A stretch of DNA of 64,000 nt. Source: Limnobaculum xujianqingii (GTDB lineage: Bacteria; Pseudomonadota; Gammaproteobacteria; Enterobacterales; Enterobacteriaceae). The stretch lies in assembly GCF_013394855.1 (NCBI RefSeq), contig NZ_JABMLK010000001.1:2003501-2067500 (forward strand), given 5' to 3'. This document shows, one piece after another, positions 26,022 to 34,702 of the stretch (its first letter is position 1; each line of letters opens with the position of its first letter). The translations under genes were made by a program, and so were the position numbers. Under the pieces are notes generated by a model that saw only the letters and a program-made list of their open reading frames with translations, had not been told where the DNA came from and did no database searches.

Positions 26022-27191
26022 ATGAAAAAGACCAACCCGATGCTTGAGAAATTAAAACCAATCCTTCCGGCTATTGCCGCCAACGCCGCTCGTGCAGAAC
26101 TGGAACGAAAAGTACCTGACGAAAATATCGCCCTGCTAAAAGGCATCGGTATGCACCGAGTATTTCAACCAAAGTCCTATGGCGGCATGGAAATCTCCCT
26201 GCCTGAATTTACCGATTGCGTAACGGCACTGGCCGGAGCCTGCGGTGGCACAGCCTGGGCATTCAGCCTGTTATGTACTCATAGCCATCAACTGGCGATG
26301 TTTTCAAAACAATTACAGGATGAGATCTGGGGAGATAACCCGGACGCCACCGCCAGCAGCAGTATCGCCCCGTTCAGTACTATTCGTGAAGGGGATGGCG
26401 GTGTCTATCTCAGCGGTGAAATGGGCTGGAGCAGCGGCTGTGACCACGCAGAATGGGCCATTGTCGGCATGCGTCGTGAAAACGACCAAGGCGAACTTAT
26501 CTATAGTTTTGGTGTAATTCCACGCAGCGATTATGAAATCCGTGATGATTGGTATGCCGTTGGTATGCGCAGTAGCGGTTCCAAAACGCTGGTGATTAAG
26601 GATGCATTTATTCCTAATCACCGTATTGAAGCTGCACAGGACATGATGGAAGGCCGCTCCAGCGGTTTCGATCTCTATCCTGACAGCGATATTTTCTATA
26701 CCCCGTATCGCCCTTATTTTGCCTGTGGCTTTGCTTCTATCAGCCTTGGCGTTGCTGAACGTATGCTGGTGGCGTTTAAAGAGAAAACTCAAAACCGGGT
26801 TCGTGCTTATACCGGCGCTAAAGTCGGTACCGCCACACCGGCACTGATGCGACTGGCAGAATCAACCCACCAGATTGGTGCTGCTCGTGCGTTTCTGGAA
26901 AAAACCTGGGAAGAACATGCAGAGCATGGGCGTAACCACCAATATCCAACCAGAGCGACACTGACTAACTGGCGCACCAATCAGGCCTATGCGGTAAAAA
27001 TGTGCGTAGCGGCAGTAGACCGCCTGTTCAGTGCCGCCGGAGCAACCAGTTGGATGGAACATAATGAAATACAACGCCTGTTCCGCGATTCACACATGAC
27101 CGCGGCACATGCCTACACCGACTATGATATCTGTTCACAGATCCTCGGCCGTGAGCTGATGGGGCTGGAACCCGATCCAACCATGGTTTGA
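26022..27191 (+). CDS. 4-hydroxyphenylacetate 3-hydroxylase, oxygenase component (C2 type, acyl-CoA-dehydrogenase fold)
   Basis: A 389-residue flavin-dependent (group D) monooxygenase with an acyl-CoA-dehydrogenase-like fold: helical N-domain (residues 1-110), central beta-domain with GEMGWSSGCDHAEWAIVG (about 132-149), and helical C-domain ending in a QILGRELMG helix. This is the architecture of the Acinetobacter p-hydroxyphenylacetate hydroxylase C2 component and of HsaA, not of the larger (~520 residue) E. coli HpaB. It would hydroxylate 4-HPA to 3,4-dihydroxyphenylacetate with reduced flavin from the gene 23 bp downstream. Substrate is inferred from context in the hpa cluster and from that partner. 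Confidence 0.88.
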   Translation: MKKTNPMLEKLKPILPAIAANAARAELERKVPDENIALLKGIGMHRVFQPKSYGGMEISLPEFTDCVTALAGACGGTAWAFSLLCTHSHQLAMFSKQLQDEIWGDNPDATASSSIAPFSTIREGDGGVYLSGEMGWSSGCDHAEWAIVGMRRENDQGELIYSFGVIPRSDYEIRDDWYAVGMRSSGSKTLVIKDAFIPNHRIEAAQDMMEGRSSGFDLYPDSDIFYTPYRPYFACGFASISLGVAERMLVAFKEKTQNRVRAYTGAKVGTATPALMRLAESTHQIGAARAFLEKTWEEHAEHGRNHQYPTRATLTNWRTNQAYAVKMCVAAVDRLFSAAGATSWMEHNEIQRLFRDSHMTAAHAYTDYDICSQILGRELMGLEPDPTMV

Positions 27192-27214
27192 GATGAGAAA
27201 AGGAGTCCTGCTTC

Positions 27215-28156
27215 ATGACAACCCATGCTGATAATACTCTGGACCCACGCGCTTTCCGCCGCGCTCTGGGTAACTTTGCAACCGGCGTAACCATTGTAAC
27301 GGCGGCTTTACCTGACGGTACCAAAGTCGGGGTAACCGCCAATAGTTTTAACTCTGTGTCTCTCGATCCACCGCTGGTGCTATGGAGTATCGATAAGCGT
27401 TCCGGTAGCTACCCGGTATTTGAGCAGGCAACTCACTTTGCGATTAATGTGCTGGCAGCGGATCAGGTCAATCTGTCTAACCAGTTTGCCCGCCCGCAGG
27501 ACGATAAGTTTGCTGGCGTGGATATTGAAACGGGTGCCGGCGGTGCGCCTCTGTTTATCGACTGTTCTGCCCGTTTTCAGTGCGAAAAATATCAGCAGGT
27601 AGACGGCGGTGACCACTGGATTATGATTGGGAAAGTTGTCGCTTTTGATGACTGTGGCCGGGCGCCGCTGGTTTATCATCAGGGCTCTTACTCGATGGTT
27701 CTGCCTTATCCACGGGTGCAAAAGAAAGAAGAGTGCGGTACTGCTCCAAGCACGTTCCAGGGCAGGCTGCGTAACAATATCTTCTATCTGTTGACCCAGG
27801 CATTGCGTAGCTATCAGGCCGACTACCAACCGAAACAGCTTTCTACCGGTTTGCGTGCTAACGAAGCCCGCATGTTGATGGTATTGGAAAATGATGCAGA
27901 ACTGGAACGTTCTCGCCTGTTAACCGAAGCCGCCATGCCGGATCGTGAAATTGAGGAAGCAGAAGAGAATCTGTGCCGCAAAGGATTAGTCACTCATACT
28001 CAAAGCGGTTATCGCCTGACAGATGCAGGTAATACTCAGGCAGAAATGCTATGGGATATCGCAGCCAGACAGCAGGAGCAAGTGCTATCTAAGTTCAGTG
28101 AAGAAGAGATTGAAACTGTGCGTAAGGTACTAAAAGGAATTATTGCCCTACGTTAA
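27215..28156 (+). CDS. 4-hydroxyphenylacetate hydroxylase, flavin reductase component (C1 type with MarR-like C-terminal domain)
   Basis: A 313-residue protein in two parts. Residues about 10-170 form a HpaC-like flavin reductase domain (FRRALGNFATGVTIVTA, GVTANSFNSVSLDPPLVLW, GSYPVFEQATHFAINVLA, DHWIMIGKVVAF). Residues about 185-313 resemble a MarR-type winged helix (LRANEARMLMVLEN, LTEAAMPDREIEEAEENLCRKGLVTHTQSGYRLTDAG). In the Acinetobacter C1 reductase this extra domain holds the enzyme in a low-activity state until 4-HPA binds. E. coli HpaC is only ~170 residues and lacks it. The gene is the second of the hydroxylase pair. Confidence 0.9.
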   Translation: MTTHADNTLDPRAFRRALGNFATGVTIVTAALPDGTKVGVTANSFNSVSLDPPLVLWSIDKRSGSYPVFEQATHFAINVLAADQVNLSNQFARPQDDKFAGVDIETGAGGAPLFIDCSARFQCEKYQQVDGGDHWIMIGKVVAFDDCGRAPLVYHQGSYSMVLPYPRVQKKEECGTAPSTFQGRLRNNIFYLLTQALRSYQADYQPKQLSTGLRANEARMLMVLENDAELERSRLLTEAAMPDREIEEAEENLCRKGLVTHTQSGYRLTDAGNTQAEMLWDIAARQQEQVLSKFSEEEIETVRKVLKGIIALR

Positions 28157-28170
28157 TGGCACATATGAAA

Positions 28171-28207
28171 AATCTCTCTCAACCTGTAATGCAGGTTGAG
28201 AGAGATT
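28171..28207 (-). terminator. terminator between the hpa cluster and the OmpA-like gene
   Basis: AATCTCTCTCAACCTG (28171-28186) pairs perfectly with CAGGTTGAGAGAGATT (28192-28207) over a 5-base loop. An A-run precedes it on the plus strand, giving the T-run for the minus-strand OmpA-like gene; the strong 16-bp stem probably also stops plus-strand hpa transcripts. Confidence 0.88.
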
Positions 28208-28213
28208 AACGTA

Positions 28214-29437
28214 TTACTTCTCGATAACTAAAATGTCGATACGACGGTTTTTAGCACGATTTTCTTCAGTATCGTTTGGTGCTACCGGATGTTCTGAACC
28301 ATAACCTTTAGCTTCCAGACGGCTGGCATCAGCGCCCAGTTGAATCATCTGAGCACGTACAGAATCTGCACGATCCTGAGATAACTTCAGGTTGATCTCT
28401 TCAGTACCGGTGTTATCGGTATAACCACCCAGCTTCAATTTCACATTCGGATACGCTTTCAGAATAGCAACAATGTTATTCAGCTGTTCGTCAGACTGTG
28501 GCTCCAGTTGAGCACTGTTGGTTTTAAACAGTAAACGGTCGAAAGAGAACCAGGTAGTGCTGTCTACCGGTAGGCTGCTTTCAATAAACTCAATCAGTTT
28601 ATTTTCAACGCCGTACTGTGGAATATTCAGCTCTTTACCGTCTGGTAACAGTTTACGGAAGAAGTCACCCAGGTTGCCCCACAGGCTTCCGGTGGTTGCC
28701 GGAGCAGTAGCCACTGGCGGTGCGATTTCTACCGGGGTGCTTTCTTTAGTGGTACCACAACCACGCAGGAAATAAGCTGCAGCCAGAATTAACAGTAACA
28801 GCAGAAGTAACCACCACTTGCCGCCGCCTTTTTTCTTCTCTGCTAATCTTGGCGTTGGTCTGATAGGTGCATCCGGGTTCAATAATGGTTTAGCGGGTGC
28901 AACAACTTTAACGGTGTTTTGTTTAGTTGTGTCATCTCCGGAGAATGACTGGAACTGAACCGGCAGTTCGGCAGAAATCAAATGAGACTGTGAGGATAAC
29001 CATCCTTTCAGTGAAATAGACTGAGTTGCACGATTATTAACATAATCTCTCAGCGCATTGATAACCATTCCACCAGCAACGGTTAACAGCATTTTGGCTG
29101 AACTACCGTTCAGGTTAAATACAGAAGCTATTTTATCGGTAATTTCTGGCATTTTGCCGCTGATCATCGTCATCAGGGAGGATAATTTATCGCTCTGATG
29201 CTGATTACCATCAATAAGATTACTAATATTAAACTCAGGAATTTCTTCTAATTCTGCAATAAACTCATGAGAGCTATTTGAATTTTTCAGGTAATTTCTC
29301 ACCTGTTCTAAAACAACAGGAAAAACGCTGGGTAATGCCAGTCCCAATCCGCTCTCTTTCTCTCCCAAAGAATGAGATAGTTTTTCAATTAGCTGCGGGG
29401 TTACATTGGCAGTCAGTAGCTTAATTATATTGTCCAT
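28214..29437 (-). CDS. OmpA-family protein with N-terminal DUF937-like domain
   Basis: A 407-residue protein in three parts: a cytoplasmic-type DUF937/YidB-like helical domain (residues 1-150), a Lys-rich stretch and one TM segment (about 208-225, WWLLLLLLLILAAAYFL), and a C-terminal OmpA-like peptidoglycan-binding domain (about 285-407: LLFKTNSAQLEPQSDEQLNNIV, GYTDNTG, LSQDRADSVR, RAKNRRIDI). It is likely an inner-membrane protein reaching the cell wall. It is a single gene with its own terminator; function unknown. Confidence 0.85.
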   Translation of the reverse strand: MDNIIKLLTANVTPQLIEKLSHSLGEKESGLGLALPSVFPVVLEQVRNYLKNSNSSHEFIAELEEIPEFNISNLIDGNQHQSDKLSSLMTMISGKMPEITDKIASVFNLNGSSAKMLLTVAGGMVINALRDYVNNRATQSISLKGWLSSQSHLISAELPVQFQSFSGDDTTKQNTVKVVAPAKPLLNPDAPIRPTPRLAEKKKGGGKWWLLLLLLLILAAAYFLRGCGTTKESTPVEIAPPVATAPATTGSLWGNLGDFFRKLLPDGKELNIPQYGVENKLIEFIESSLPVDSTTWFSFDRLLFKTNSAQLEPQSDEQLNNIVAILKAYPNVKLKLGGYTDNTGTEEINLKLSQDRADSVRAQMIQLGADASRLEAKGYGSEHPVAPNDTEENRAKNRRIDILVIEK

Positions 29438-29772
29438 TGTTATTCATCTATCCTTGGATAAATAGTATCTATAACAAACCACTACAGTTCACTATAAATA
29501 TAGAAGTTAGTTAATTTAATAATGAGGTTAATCATCTTATTGCCGGTTTAATTATTGAAGGACATAATTAACGGAAGGGAGCTTAAGAGAAAGAAACAGG
29601 AAACGTCAATCTATTTAGGTTCAGCTATGCTATTTGTCCTACAATAGAATATTTACAGAAATAACATCGAATAATTTAAAACAATCTCAAAAGCGAATAA
29701 AAAAACATAACACAATGATTTTTATTAAAAATATAATCTGATACCTTTATCGTCAGCGCATATTAGTTTCAT
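29438..29772. other. AT-rich intergenic region without a gene
   Basis: The stretch upstream of the OmpA-like gene is very AT-rich and must hold its minus-strand promoter. I see no convincing coding sequence, RNA gene or repeat in it. Confidence 0.5.
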
Positions 29773-29802
29773 AAAAAAAGATAACAAGATGTTATCTTTT
29801 TT
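29773..29802 (-). terminator. terminator downstream of recJ
   Basis: A7-GATAACA (ending 29786) and TGTTATC-T6 (29790-29802) form a hairpin with a 3-base loop. It lies about 110 bp beyond the recJ stop on the minus strand and is symmetric enough to work both ways. Confidence 0.7.
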
Positions 29803-29910
29803 ATTCCGGATAATGCTTCGCTCAATAAAATCCGTGTCTCATGTATATTGATTACCACAAGTGTGGTTATTGAGACCGTCTAAGTAAAATAAAGATGCTA
29901 TTTATTTAAC

Positions 29911-31641
29911 TTAATTAGCCCACAGGTGCTGAATCATTAATTGAACATTACGATTACCGCGATATTCATTAATATCCAGTTTATAGGCAATAGTCGCCTG
30001 TTTAATACTGGCATCCGGCCACTGAGTAGTATCAATATTGAATGCGATACCGTCTAATAACATGCCTCCGTCCACCGGTTCAACGGTAACTTTTAAATGG
30101 CGTTCACCAACCAGACGCTGCTGTAAAATTTTAAACTGGCCGTCAAATACCGGTTCCGGAAAGGATTGCCCCCAGGGACCGCCATCGCGTAATAACTCTG
30201 CGGTGTCCAACGTTAATAAAGCATTTTCCAGTTCGCCATCGGTCCAGATAACCCCTTCCAGTGCTGATGGGTCTAACCATTCGCCAATCAAATCGGCAAA
30301 ACGCTGCTGAAACTCGCTGAAGCGGGCTTCTTCAAGGGATAACCCGGCCGCCATAGCATGGCCACCAAATCGCAGCATTAAGCCGGGATAAAGGGTATCT
30401 AATCGCTCAAGAGCATCACGCAGGTGTAGCCCGGCAATAGAACGTCCGGAACCTTTGAGAATGCCATCACCAGCAGGTGCAAACGCAATCACCGGGCGAT
30501 AAAAACGCTCCTTAATTCTCGAGGCCAAAATACCTACCACCCCCTGATGCCATTCAGGATGGTACATTGCCACACCGTAAGGTAGCTCAGCTTCGTTTTG
30601 CTCAAGCTGCTGGCACAGGGCTAATGCTTCAACCTGCATTCCCTGCTCAATCTCGCGGCGCGTATGGTTTAAGGTATCCAGGTCGCTTGCCATCCCGCGC
30701 GCTTCGGCCATATCGTTACTCAGCAGTAATTCGACGCCAATCGACATATTATCCAGACGCCCGGCCGCATTCAGTCGTGGTCCCAGTGAAAAGCCCATAT
30801 CATTTGCCGTCAGTTGACGTGCATCTCGCTTGGAGACTTCCAGCAACGCCTTAATACCCGGACGGCACTGCCCGGCACGAATACGGTTGAGCCCCTGATG
30901 TACCAGAATCCGGTTATTGGCATCCAATGGAACCACATCCGCCACTGTGCCCAATGCCACTAAATCCAACAGTTCAGCCAGATTAGGTTCCACAATACTC
31001 TGTTGTTCAAACCACTTTTCTTCACGTAAACGAGCCCGTAAGGCCAGCATCAAATAGAAGGCGACACCAACTCCCGCCAGAGACTTGGAAGGAAACTCAC
31101 AGTTATCTAAATTAGGGTTAATAATAGCGTCTGCGTCGGGTAGTGTTTCTCCCGGCAGATGGTGGTCAGTGACCAACACCTGAATACCTTTAGCATGAGC
31201 GCTATCTACACCGGCATGGGAAGAAATGCCGTTATCCACGGTGACAATTAATTCAGCTCCCAGCTCGGCGGCCTGTTCAACCACTTCCGGACTCAGGCCA
31301 TAACCGTCTTCAAACCGGTTAGGTACCAGATATTTCACCCGGGTAAAACCCATGCTGCTTAGCGCCAGAATGCTTAATGCCGTACTGGTTGCGCCATCTG
31401 CATCAAAATCACCCACTATGACAATCTGACGTTTATCCTTCAGCGCCGCTAACAGCAAATCAACGCCTTGCTGAATACCGTCCAGTTGCTGATAGCTCAG
31501 TAAACTTCTGGCACCTTTATCCAACTCACTGGCATCCGTTACCCCACGAGAGGCATATAAATGACGCAGTAGCGGTGGAATTGTCGATGGCAGAGTGCTG
31601 CTGTCAACCTGAGGGCGACGACGTAATTGTGTTTTATTCAT
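29911..31641 (-). CDS. recJ: RecJ, single-stranded-DNA-specific 5'-3' exonuclease
   Basis: A 576-residue DHH-family exonuclease for recombination and mismatch repair, one residue shorter than E. coli RecJ with this start. The catalytic motifs are visible: VVGDFDADGATS (motif I), VTVDNGISSH (motif II), VTDHHLPG (motif III, the DHH), and the DHHA1 glycine-rich block RFGGHAMAAGLS. ATG 31641 (MNKTQLRRRP) aligns with the E. coli start; an in-frame ATG at 31683 would add 14 residues. It is downstream of dsbC as in E. coli, but prfB no longer follows. Confidence 0.96.
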   Translation of the reverse strand: MNKTQLRRRPQVDSSTLPSTIPPLLRHLYASRGVTDASELDKGARSLLSYQQLDGIQQGVDLLLAALKDKRQIVIVGDFDADGATSTALSILALSSMGFTRVKYLVPNRFEDGYGLSPEVVEQAAELGAELIVTVDNGISSHAGVDSAHAKGIQVLVTDHHLPGETLPDADAIINPNLDNCEFPSKSLAGVGVAFYLMLALRARLREEKWFEQQSIVEPNLAELLDLVALGTVADVVPLDANNRILVHQGLNRIRAGQCRPGIKALLEVSKRDARQLTANDMGFSLGPRLNAAGRLDNMSIGVELLLSNDMAEARGMASDLDTLNHTRREIEQGMQVEALALCQQLEQNEAELPYGVAMYHPEWHQGVVGILASRIKERFYRPVIAFAPAGDGILKGSGRSIAGLHLRDALERLDTLYPGLMLRFGGHAMAAGLSLEEARFSEFQQRFADLIGEWLDPSALEGVIWTDGELENALLTLDTAELLRDGGPWGQSFPEPVFDGQFKILQQRLVGERHLKVTVEPVDGGMLLDGIAFNIDTTQWPDASIKQATIAYKLDINEYRGNRNVQLMIQHLWAN

Positions 31642-31690
31642 AGTGGAAACGTATTTAAACCTGGTGTTTACAGCGAAGTGCATAGCAGTA

Positions 31691-31719
31691 CCCGCAGCAG
31701 TAGAACCACCTGCTGCGGG
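31691..31719 (-). other. hairpin between dsbC and recJ
   Basis: CCCGCAGCAG (31691-31700) pairs with CTGCTGCGGG (31710-31719) in the short dsbC-recJ gap. No T-run follows on the minus strand, so it is more likely an mRNA-processing or stability element than a terminator. Confidence 0.45.
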
Positions 31720-31734
31720 CGACTAACAAAAGAA

Positions 31735-32475
31735 TTAGTTAACTTTTACACCACTTTTATGCGCAGTATAGGCATCTAACGTGGTTTTCAGATCGCTTGG
31801 TGCGCTATAGCCAGAAAGTACGGTAGTACCATCAACGACGATAGCAGGCGTTCCCTGAATACCGAACAGTGAGCCCAGTTCATAATGACGTTTAATATCG
31901 ATGTCACATTTAGCTGGTTTTACCGCTTTACCGGCAATAGCATCGTCAAATGCGGTCATGCGGTCAGGCGAACACCAGATAGAAGCCATTTTCTTCTCTG
32001 CGTCTGACTCAACGCCCTGACGTGGATAAGCCAGATAACGAACAGTGATACCTAACTCATTATAACCGGCAATTTCTTTGTGCAACTTGGTGCAGTAGCC
32101 ACAGGTGATATCGGTAAACACCGTAACCACATATTTTTCCTGTGGTGCTTTATAAATGATCATCTCATCTTTCAGGGCTTCCATACGTTTGGACAGAATT
32201 GGCCCTAATTGATCGGAAGTAGCATTAACCGGCACCGGGCCGCTGATGTCATATAAAGGTCCTTGCAGAATATGTTTACCATCGCTGGAGACGTAAAGTA
32301 CCCCTCCCTCAGTCAGTACAGTCTGCAACCCGGCAATCGGGGATGGCAGAATCTCAATCTGAGTGGCGCCAAGCTTCTGTTGCAGAGCTTGCTTAATCGC
32401 CGCATCATCCGCTTTAGCTACGGAAGTGAATGCTGTCAGCGCCAGCGTTAATAGCAATAAACCTTTCTTCATCAT
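31735..32475 (-). CDS. dsbC: DsbC, periplasmic disulfide isomerase
   Basis: A 246-residue precursor with a signal peptide (MMKKGLLLLTLALTAFTSVAKA region), an N-terminal dimerisation domain and a thioredoxin domain with the active-site CGYC (Cys125, Cys128). The second disulfide pair (SIWCSPD and AKCDID) and the cis-Pro loop GTPAIVVDG are present. It rearranges wrong disulfides in the periplasm and is kept reduced by DsbD. It lies 35 bp downstream of xerD. The second Met (32472) is better spaced from AAGGA than the first. Confidence 0.97.
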   Translation of the reverse strand: MMKKGLLLLTLALTAFTSVAKADDAAIKQALQQKLGATQIEILPSPIAGLQTVLTEGGVLYVSSDGKHILQGPLYDISGPVPVNATSDQLGPILSKRMEALKDEMIIYKAPQEKYVVTVFTDITCGYCTKLHKEIAGYNELGITVRYLAYPRQGVESDAEKKMASIWCSPDRMTAFDDAIAGKAVKPAKCDIDIKRHYELGSLFGIQGTPAIVVDGTTVLSGYSAPSDLKTTLDAYTAHKSGVKVN

Positions 32476-32510
32476 TTTTCCTTTGGAGTATCAGTCCAGA
32501 GCCCATCCGG

Positions 32511-33410
32511 TTAGGCCCGGGGATGGTGCTGTTGGTGTAACTGTTTCAACCGTTCGGTTGCTACATGAGTATAAATCTGAGTGGTCGATAAATCACTGTG
32601 ACCTAATAGCATCTGTACGACACGCAAATCTGCACCATGGTTCAATAAATGTGTCGCAAATGCATGGCGTAATACGTGAGGTGAAAGCGCCTCACTGTCG
32701 ATACCGGCCAGCACCGCATAATGTTTAATGCGATACCAAAAAGTCTGGCGGGTCATTTTCTGCCCGCGTTTGCTGGGAAACAGGATATCCAGTGTGCCGC
32801 CATTGATCAACCATGGTCGACTATACTGAAGATATTGTTCAAGCCAGTAAACTGCCTCCTCTCCCAGAGGGACCAGCCGTTCTTTATCACCCTTACCAAT
32901 TGCCCGTACTACGCCCTGACGCAGGCTGACATCACTGATGGTTAGTCCTACCAGTTCAGACACCCGCAGCCCGGTGGCATATAGCACTTCCAGCATGGCT
33001 TTATCGCGCAATTCAATGGGTTCTTCAGTACGGGGAGTTTGCAGCAGAGATTCTACCTGAGATTCGGTTAAATCTTTAGGCAATCTCTGTGGTAGTTTTG
33101 GCGAAGACAGTAAAGCCGAGGGGTCATCGCTGCGAATTTTCTCGCGATACAAATACTGAAACAGCCGCCGCATGGCACTTAACATGCGCGCAGAGCTGGT
33201 TGCCTTATATCCGCCGTCGACTCTGTCAGCCAGATACGATTGCAAATCCAATGCCTGCGCGTTCTCCAGCGTCAGGTCGTGGGCCTGCAACCACTCGCTC
33301 AATGCCCGTAAATCCAGACGGTAAGATGCCAGCGTATTCTCTGCCAGATTGCGTTCCAGCCAGAGCGCATCCAGAAATTGTTCAATCAGAATTGTGTTGT
33401 CCTGCGCCAC
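32511..33410 (-). CDS. xerD: XerD, site-specific tyrosine recombinase
   Basis: A 299-residue recombinase that with XerC resolves chromosome dimers at dif. The SAM-like N-domain (residues 1-100) is followed by the catalytic domain with the complete set Arg149, Lys173, His245, Arg248, His271 and nucleophile Tyr280. First gene of the xerD-dsbC-recJ operon, divergent from fldB as in E. coli. Confidence 0.98.
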   Translation of the reverse strand: MAQDNTILIEQFLDALWLERNLAENTLASYRLDLRALSEWLQAHDLTLENAQALDLQSYLADRVDGGYKATSSARMLSAMRRLFQYLYREKIRSDDPSALLSSPKLPQRLPKDLTESQVESLLQTPRTEEPIELRDKAMLEVLYATGLRVSELVGLTISDVSLRQGVVRAIGKGDKERLVPLGEEAVYWLEQYLQYSRPWLINGGTLDILFPSKRGQKMTRQTFWYRIKHYAVLAGIDSEALSPHVLRHAFATHLLNHGADLRVVQMLLGHSDLSTTQIYTHVATERLKQLHQQHHPRA

Positions 33411-33514
33411 TTTTCCTCCTTCGCTGACACTACCTGTTGCTTAATTATGTCTGATAATACCCTATCTGGTATACTTCCCCCTAAACTTCTACCCGTAATA
33501 AAGCGATATACACC

Positions 33515-34033
33515 ATGAAGATCGGCCTGTTTTATGGTTCAAGTACCTGTTATACCGAAATGGCGGCAGAAAAAATCCGCGATTTTCTCGGTGAAGATTT
33601 AGTGGTTCTGCACAACGTGAAAGACGATCCCGTTACCCTGATGGAACAATATCCAATTCTGATCATGGGTATTCCTACCTGGGATTTCGGCGAACTGCAG
33701 GAAGACTGGGATAAGGTTTGGGGAGCGCTGGAGCGCGTTGACCTGCACGGTAAGATCGTGGCGCTTTACGGTATGGGTGACCAGGATGGCTACAGCGAAT
33801 GGTTTCTGGACGCGCTGGGTATGCTGCATGACCATCTCAAACCGATGGGGGTTAAGTTTATTGGTTACTGGCCAACCGAAGGCTATAACTTTACCAGCCA
33901 ACGTGCGGTTACACCGGACGGCAGCCAGTTTGTCGGCTTAGCGCTGGATGATGTGGTGCAGTATGACGCCAGCGATGAGCGTATTGAAAACTGGTGTGAG
34001 CAGATTTTGGGTGAGATGCAGGAATTGTTGTAG
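33515..34033 (+). CDS. fldB: FldB, flavodoxin
   Basis: A 172-residue long-chain flavodoxin. The FMN phosphate loop is [15 protein letters not shown] near the N-terminus, and the isoalloxazine-contacting loops are [15 protein letters not shown] and [18 protein letters not shown]. Position next to divergent xerD and similarity to the E. coli protein (173) identify it as FldB rather than FldA. In E. coli ygfX-sdhE follow next; here about 20 kb of other DNA intervenes. Confidence 0.95.
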   Translation: MKIGLFYGSSTCYTEMAAEKIRDFLGEDLVVLHNVKDDPVTLMEQYPILIMGIPTWDFGELQEDWDKVWGALERVDLHGKIVALYGMGDQDGYSEWFLDALGMLHDHLKPMGVKFIGYWPTEGYNFTSQRAVTPDGSQFVGLALDDVVQYDASDERIENWCEQILGEMQELL

Positions 34034-34039
34034 TTAGTG

Positions 34040-34291
34040 CTAAATGCCGCTTTCTGCGGCATAAGCCATCCCTAATCGCTGTTCAAGCAAGGCATTATCT
34101 ACTTTTAAATAGATAAAACTGATCAGGTTGTGTTCATTCTGTTTATAGGACTGCCTGAGCTGTTGCACCAGTTCCTCGGCCCTCTCCGATGAGTCAGTCA
34201 CCGCCAGCAATTTCAGGCCAAAGTCAGGTCTGTGCCGATAAGTTACTCGTTCAATTACAACAAATTGTTGCAGCATGTGTTGTTTAACCAT
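34040..34291 (-). CDS. small hypothetical protein
   Basis: An 83-residue protein I do not recognise, convergent with fldB (6 bp apart). AAGG nine bases before ATG 34291 supports translation. The sequence (VVIERVTYRHRPDFGLKLLAVTDSSERAEELVQQLRQSY, then YLKVDNALLEQRLGMAY) suggests a small alpha/beta cytoplasmic protein without signal peptide or membrane segment. Confidence 0.55.
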   Translation of the reverse strand: MVKQHMLQQFVVIERVTYRHRPDFGLKLLAVTDSSERAEELVQQLRQSYKQNEHNLISFIYLKVDNALLEQRLGMAYAAESGI

Positions 34292-34338
34292 TTGATTAAC
34301 CTTGTATGTCCCTTTTTTCCTGAAACATTTTACCTGAC

Positions 34339-34400
34339 TTGTTTAGTTATTCTAAACAACCCAAATGTTAAGGGATGCTAAACATATCGTCAATGTGTTT
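34339..34400 (+). promoter_or_regulatory. candidate operators of the XRE regulator
   Basis: TTGTTTAG-TTATT-CTAAACAA (34339-34359) is a perfect 8-5-8 inverted repeat. A second pair of the same half-sites, CTAAACA and TGTTTAA-like TGTGTTTA, follows at 34378-34400 just before the coding start. Four TGTTTAG-type half-sites in 62 bp directly upstream of an XRE gene suggest autoregulation. Confidence 0.6.
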
Positions 34401-34405
34401 AATTG

Positions 34406-34675
34406 ATGGTTGATGTCATGCTGCCAAAACGTCTTAAGGCCGCCAGAAAAAAAGCTCATCTGACTCAAGAGAAATTAGGAGTTATGGCTGGAATTGATGA
34501 ATCCACTGCCCGTTCACGCGTTTCTCAGTATGAGAGTGGTACTTATCGCCCGACATTTGAAATGATGTGCTCGATTGCTAAAGTGCTTAATGTACCGGAA
34601 TGTTATTTCTATACCGTTGATGACAAATTTGCCGAGGCGATTTTGGCGTTATATGAAGCAAACGACGTGAGTTAA
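34406..34675 (+). CDS. XRE-family transcriptional regulator
   Basis: An 89-residue cro/C1-type HTH protein. The HTH spans roughly residues 9-62 (LKAARKKAHLTQEKLGVMAGIDESTARSRVSQYESGTYRPTFEMMCSIAKVLNV-type layout), with RPTFEMMCSIAKVLNVPECYFYT after the recognition helix. Start is uncertain: ATG 34406 or ATG 34418, neither with a clear ribosome binding site. It lies 27 bp upstream of kptA on the same strand and may co-regulate it. Similar small regulators occur in phage and toxin-antitoxin settings. Confidence 0.85.
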   Translation: MVDVMLPKRLKAARKKAHLTQEKLGVMAGIDESTARSRVSQYESGTYRPTFEMMCSIAKVLNVPECYFYTVDDKFAEAILALYEANDVS

Positions 34676-34702
34676 AACGGAAATTTTTCAGGATAAAAAA
34701 AT

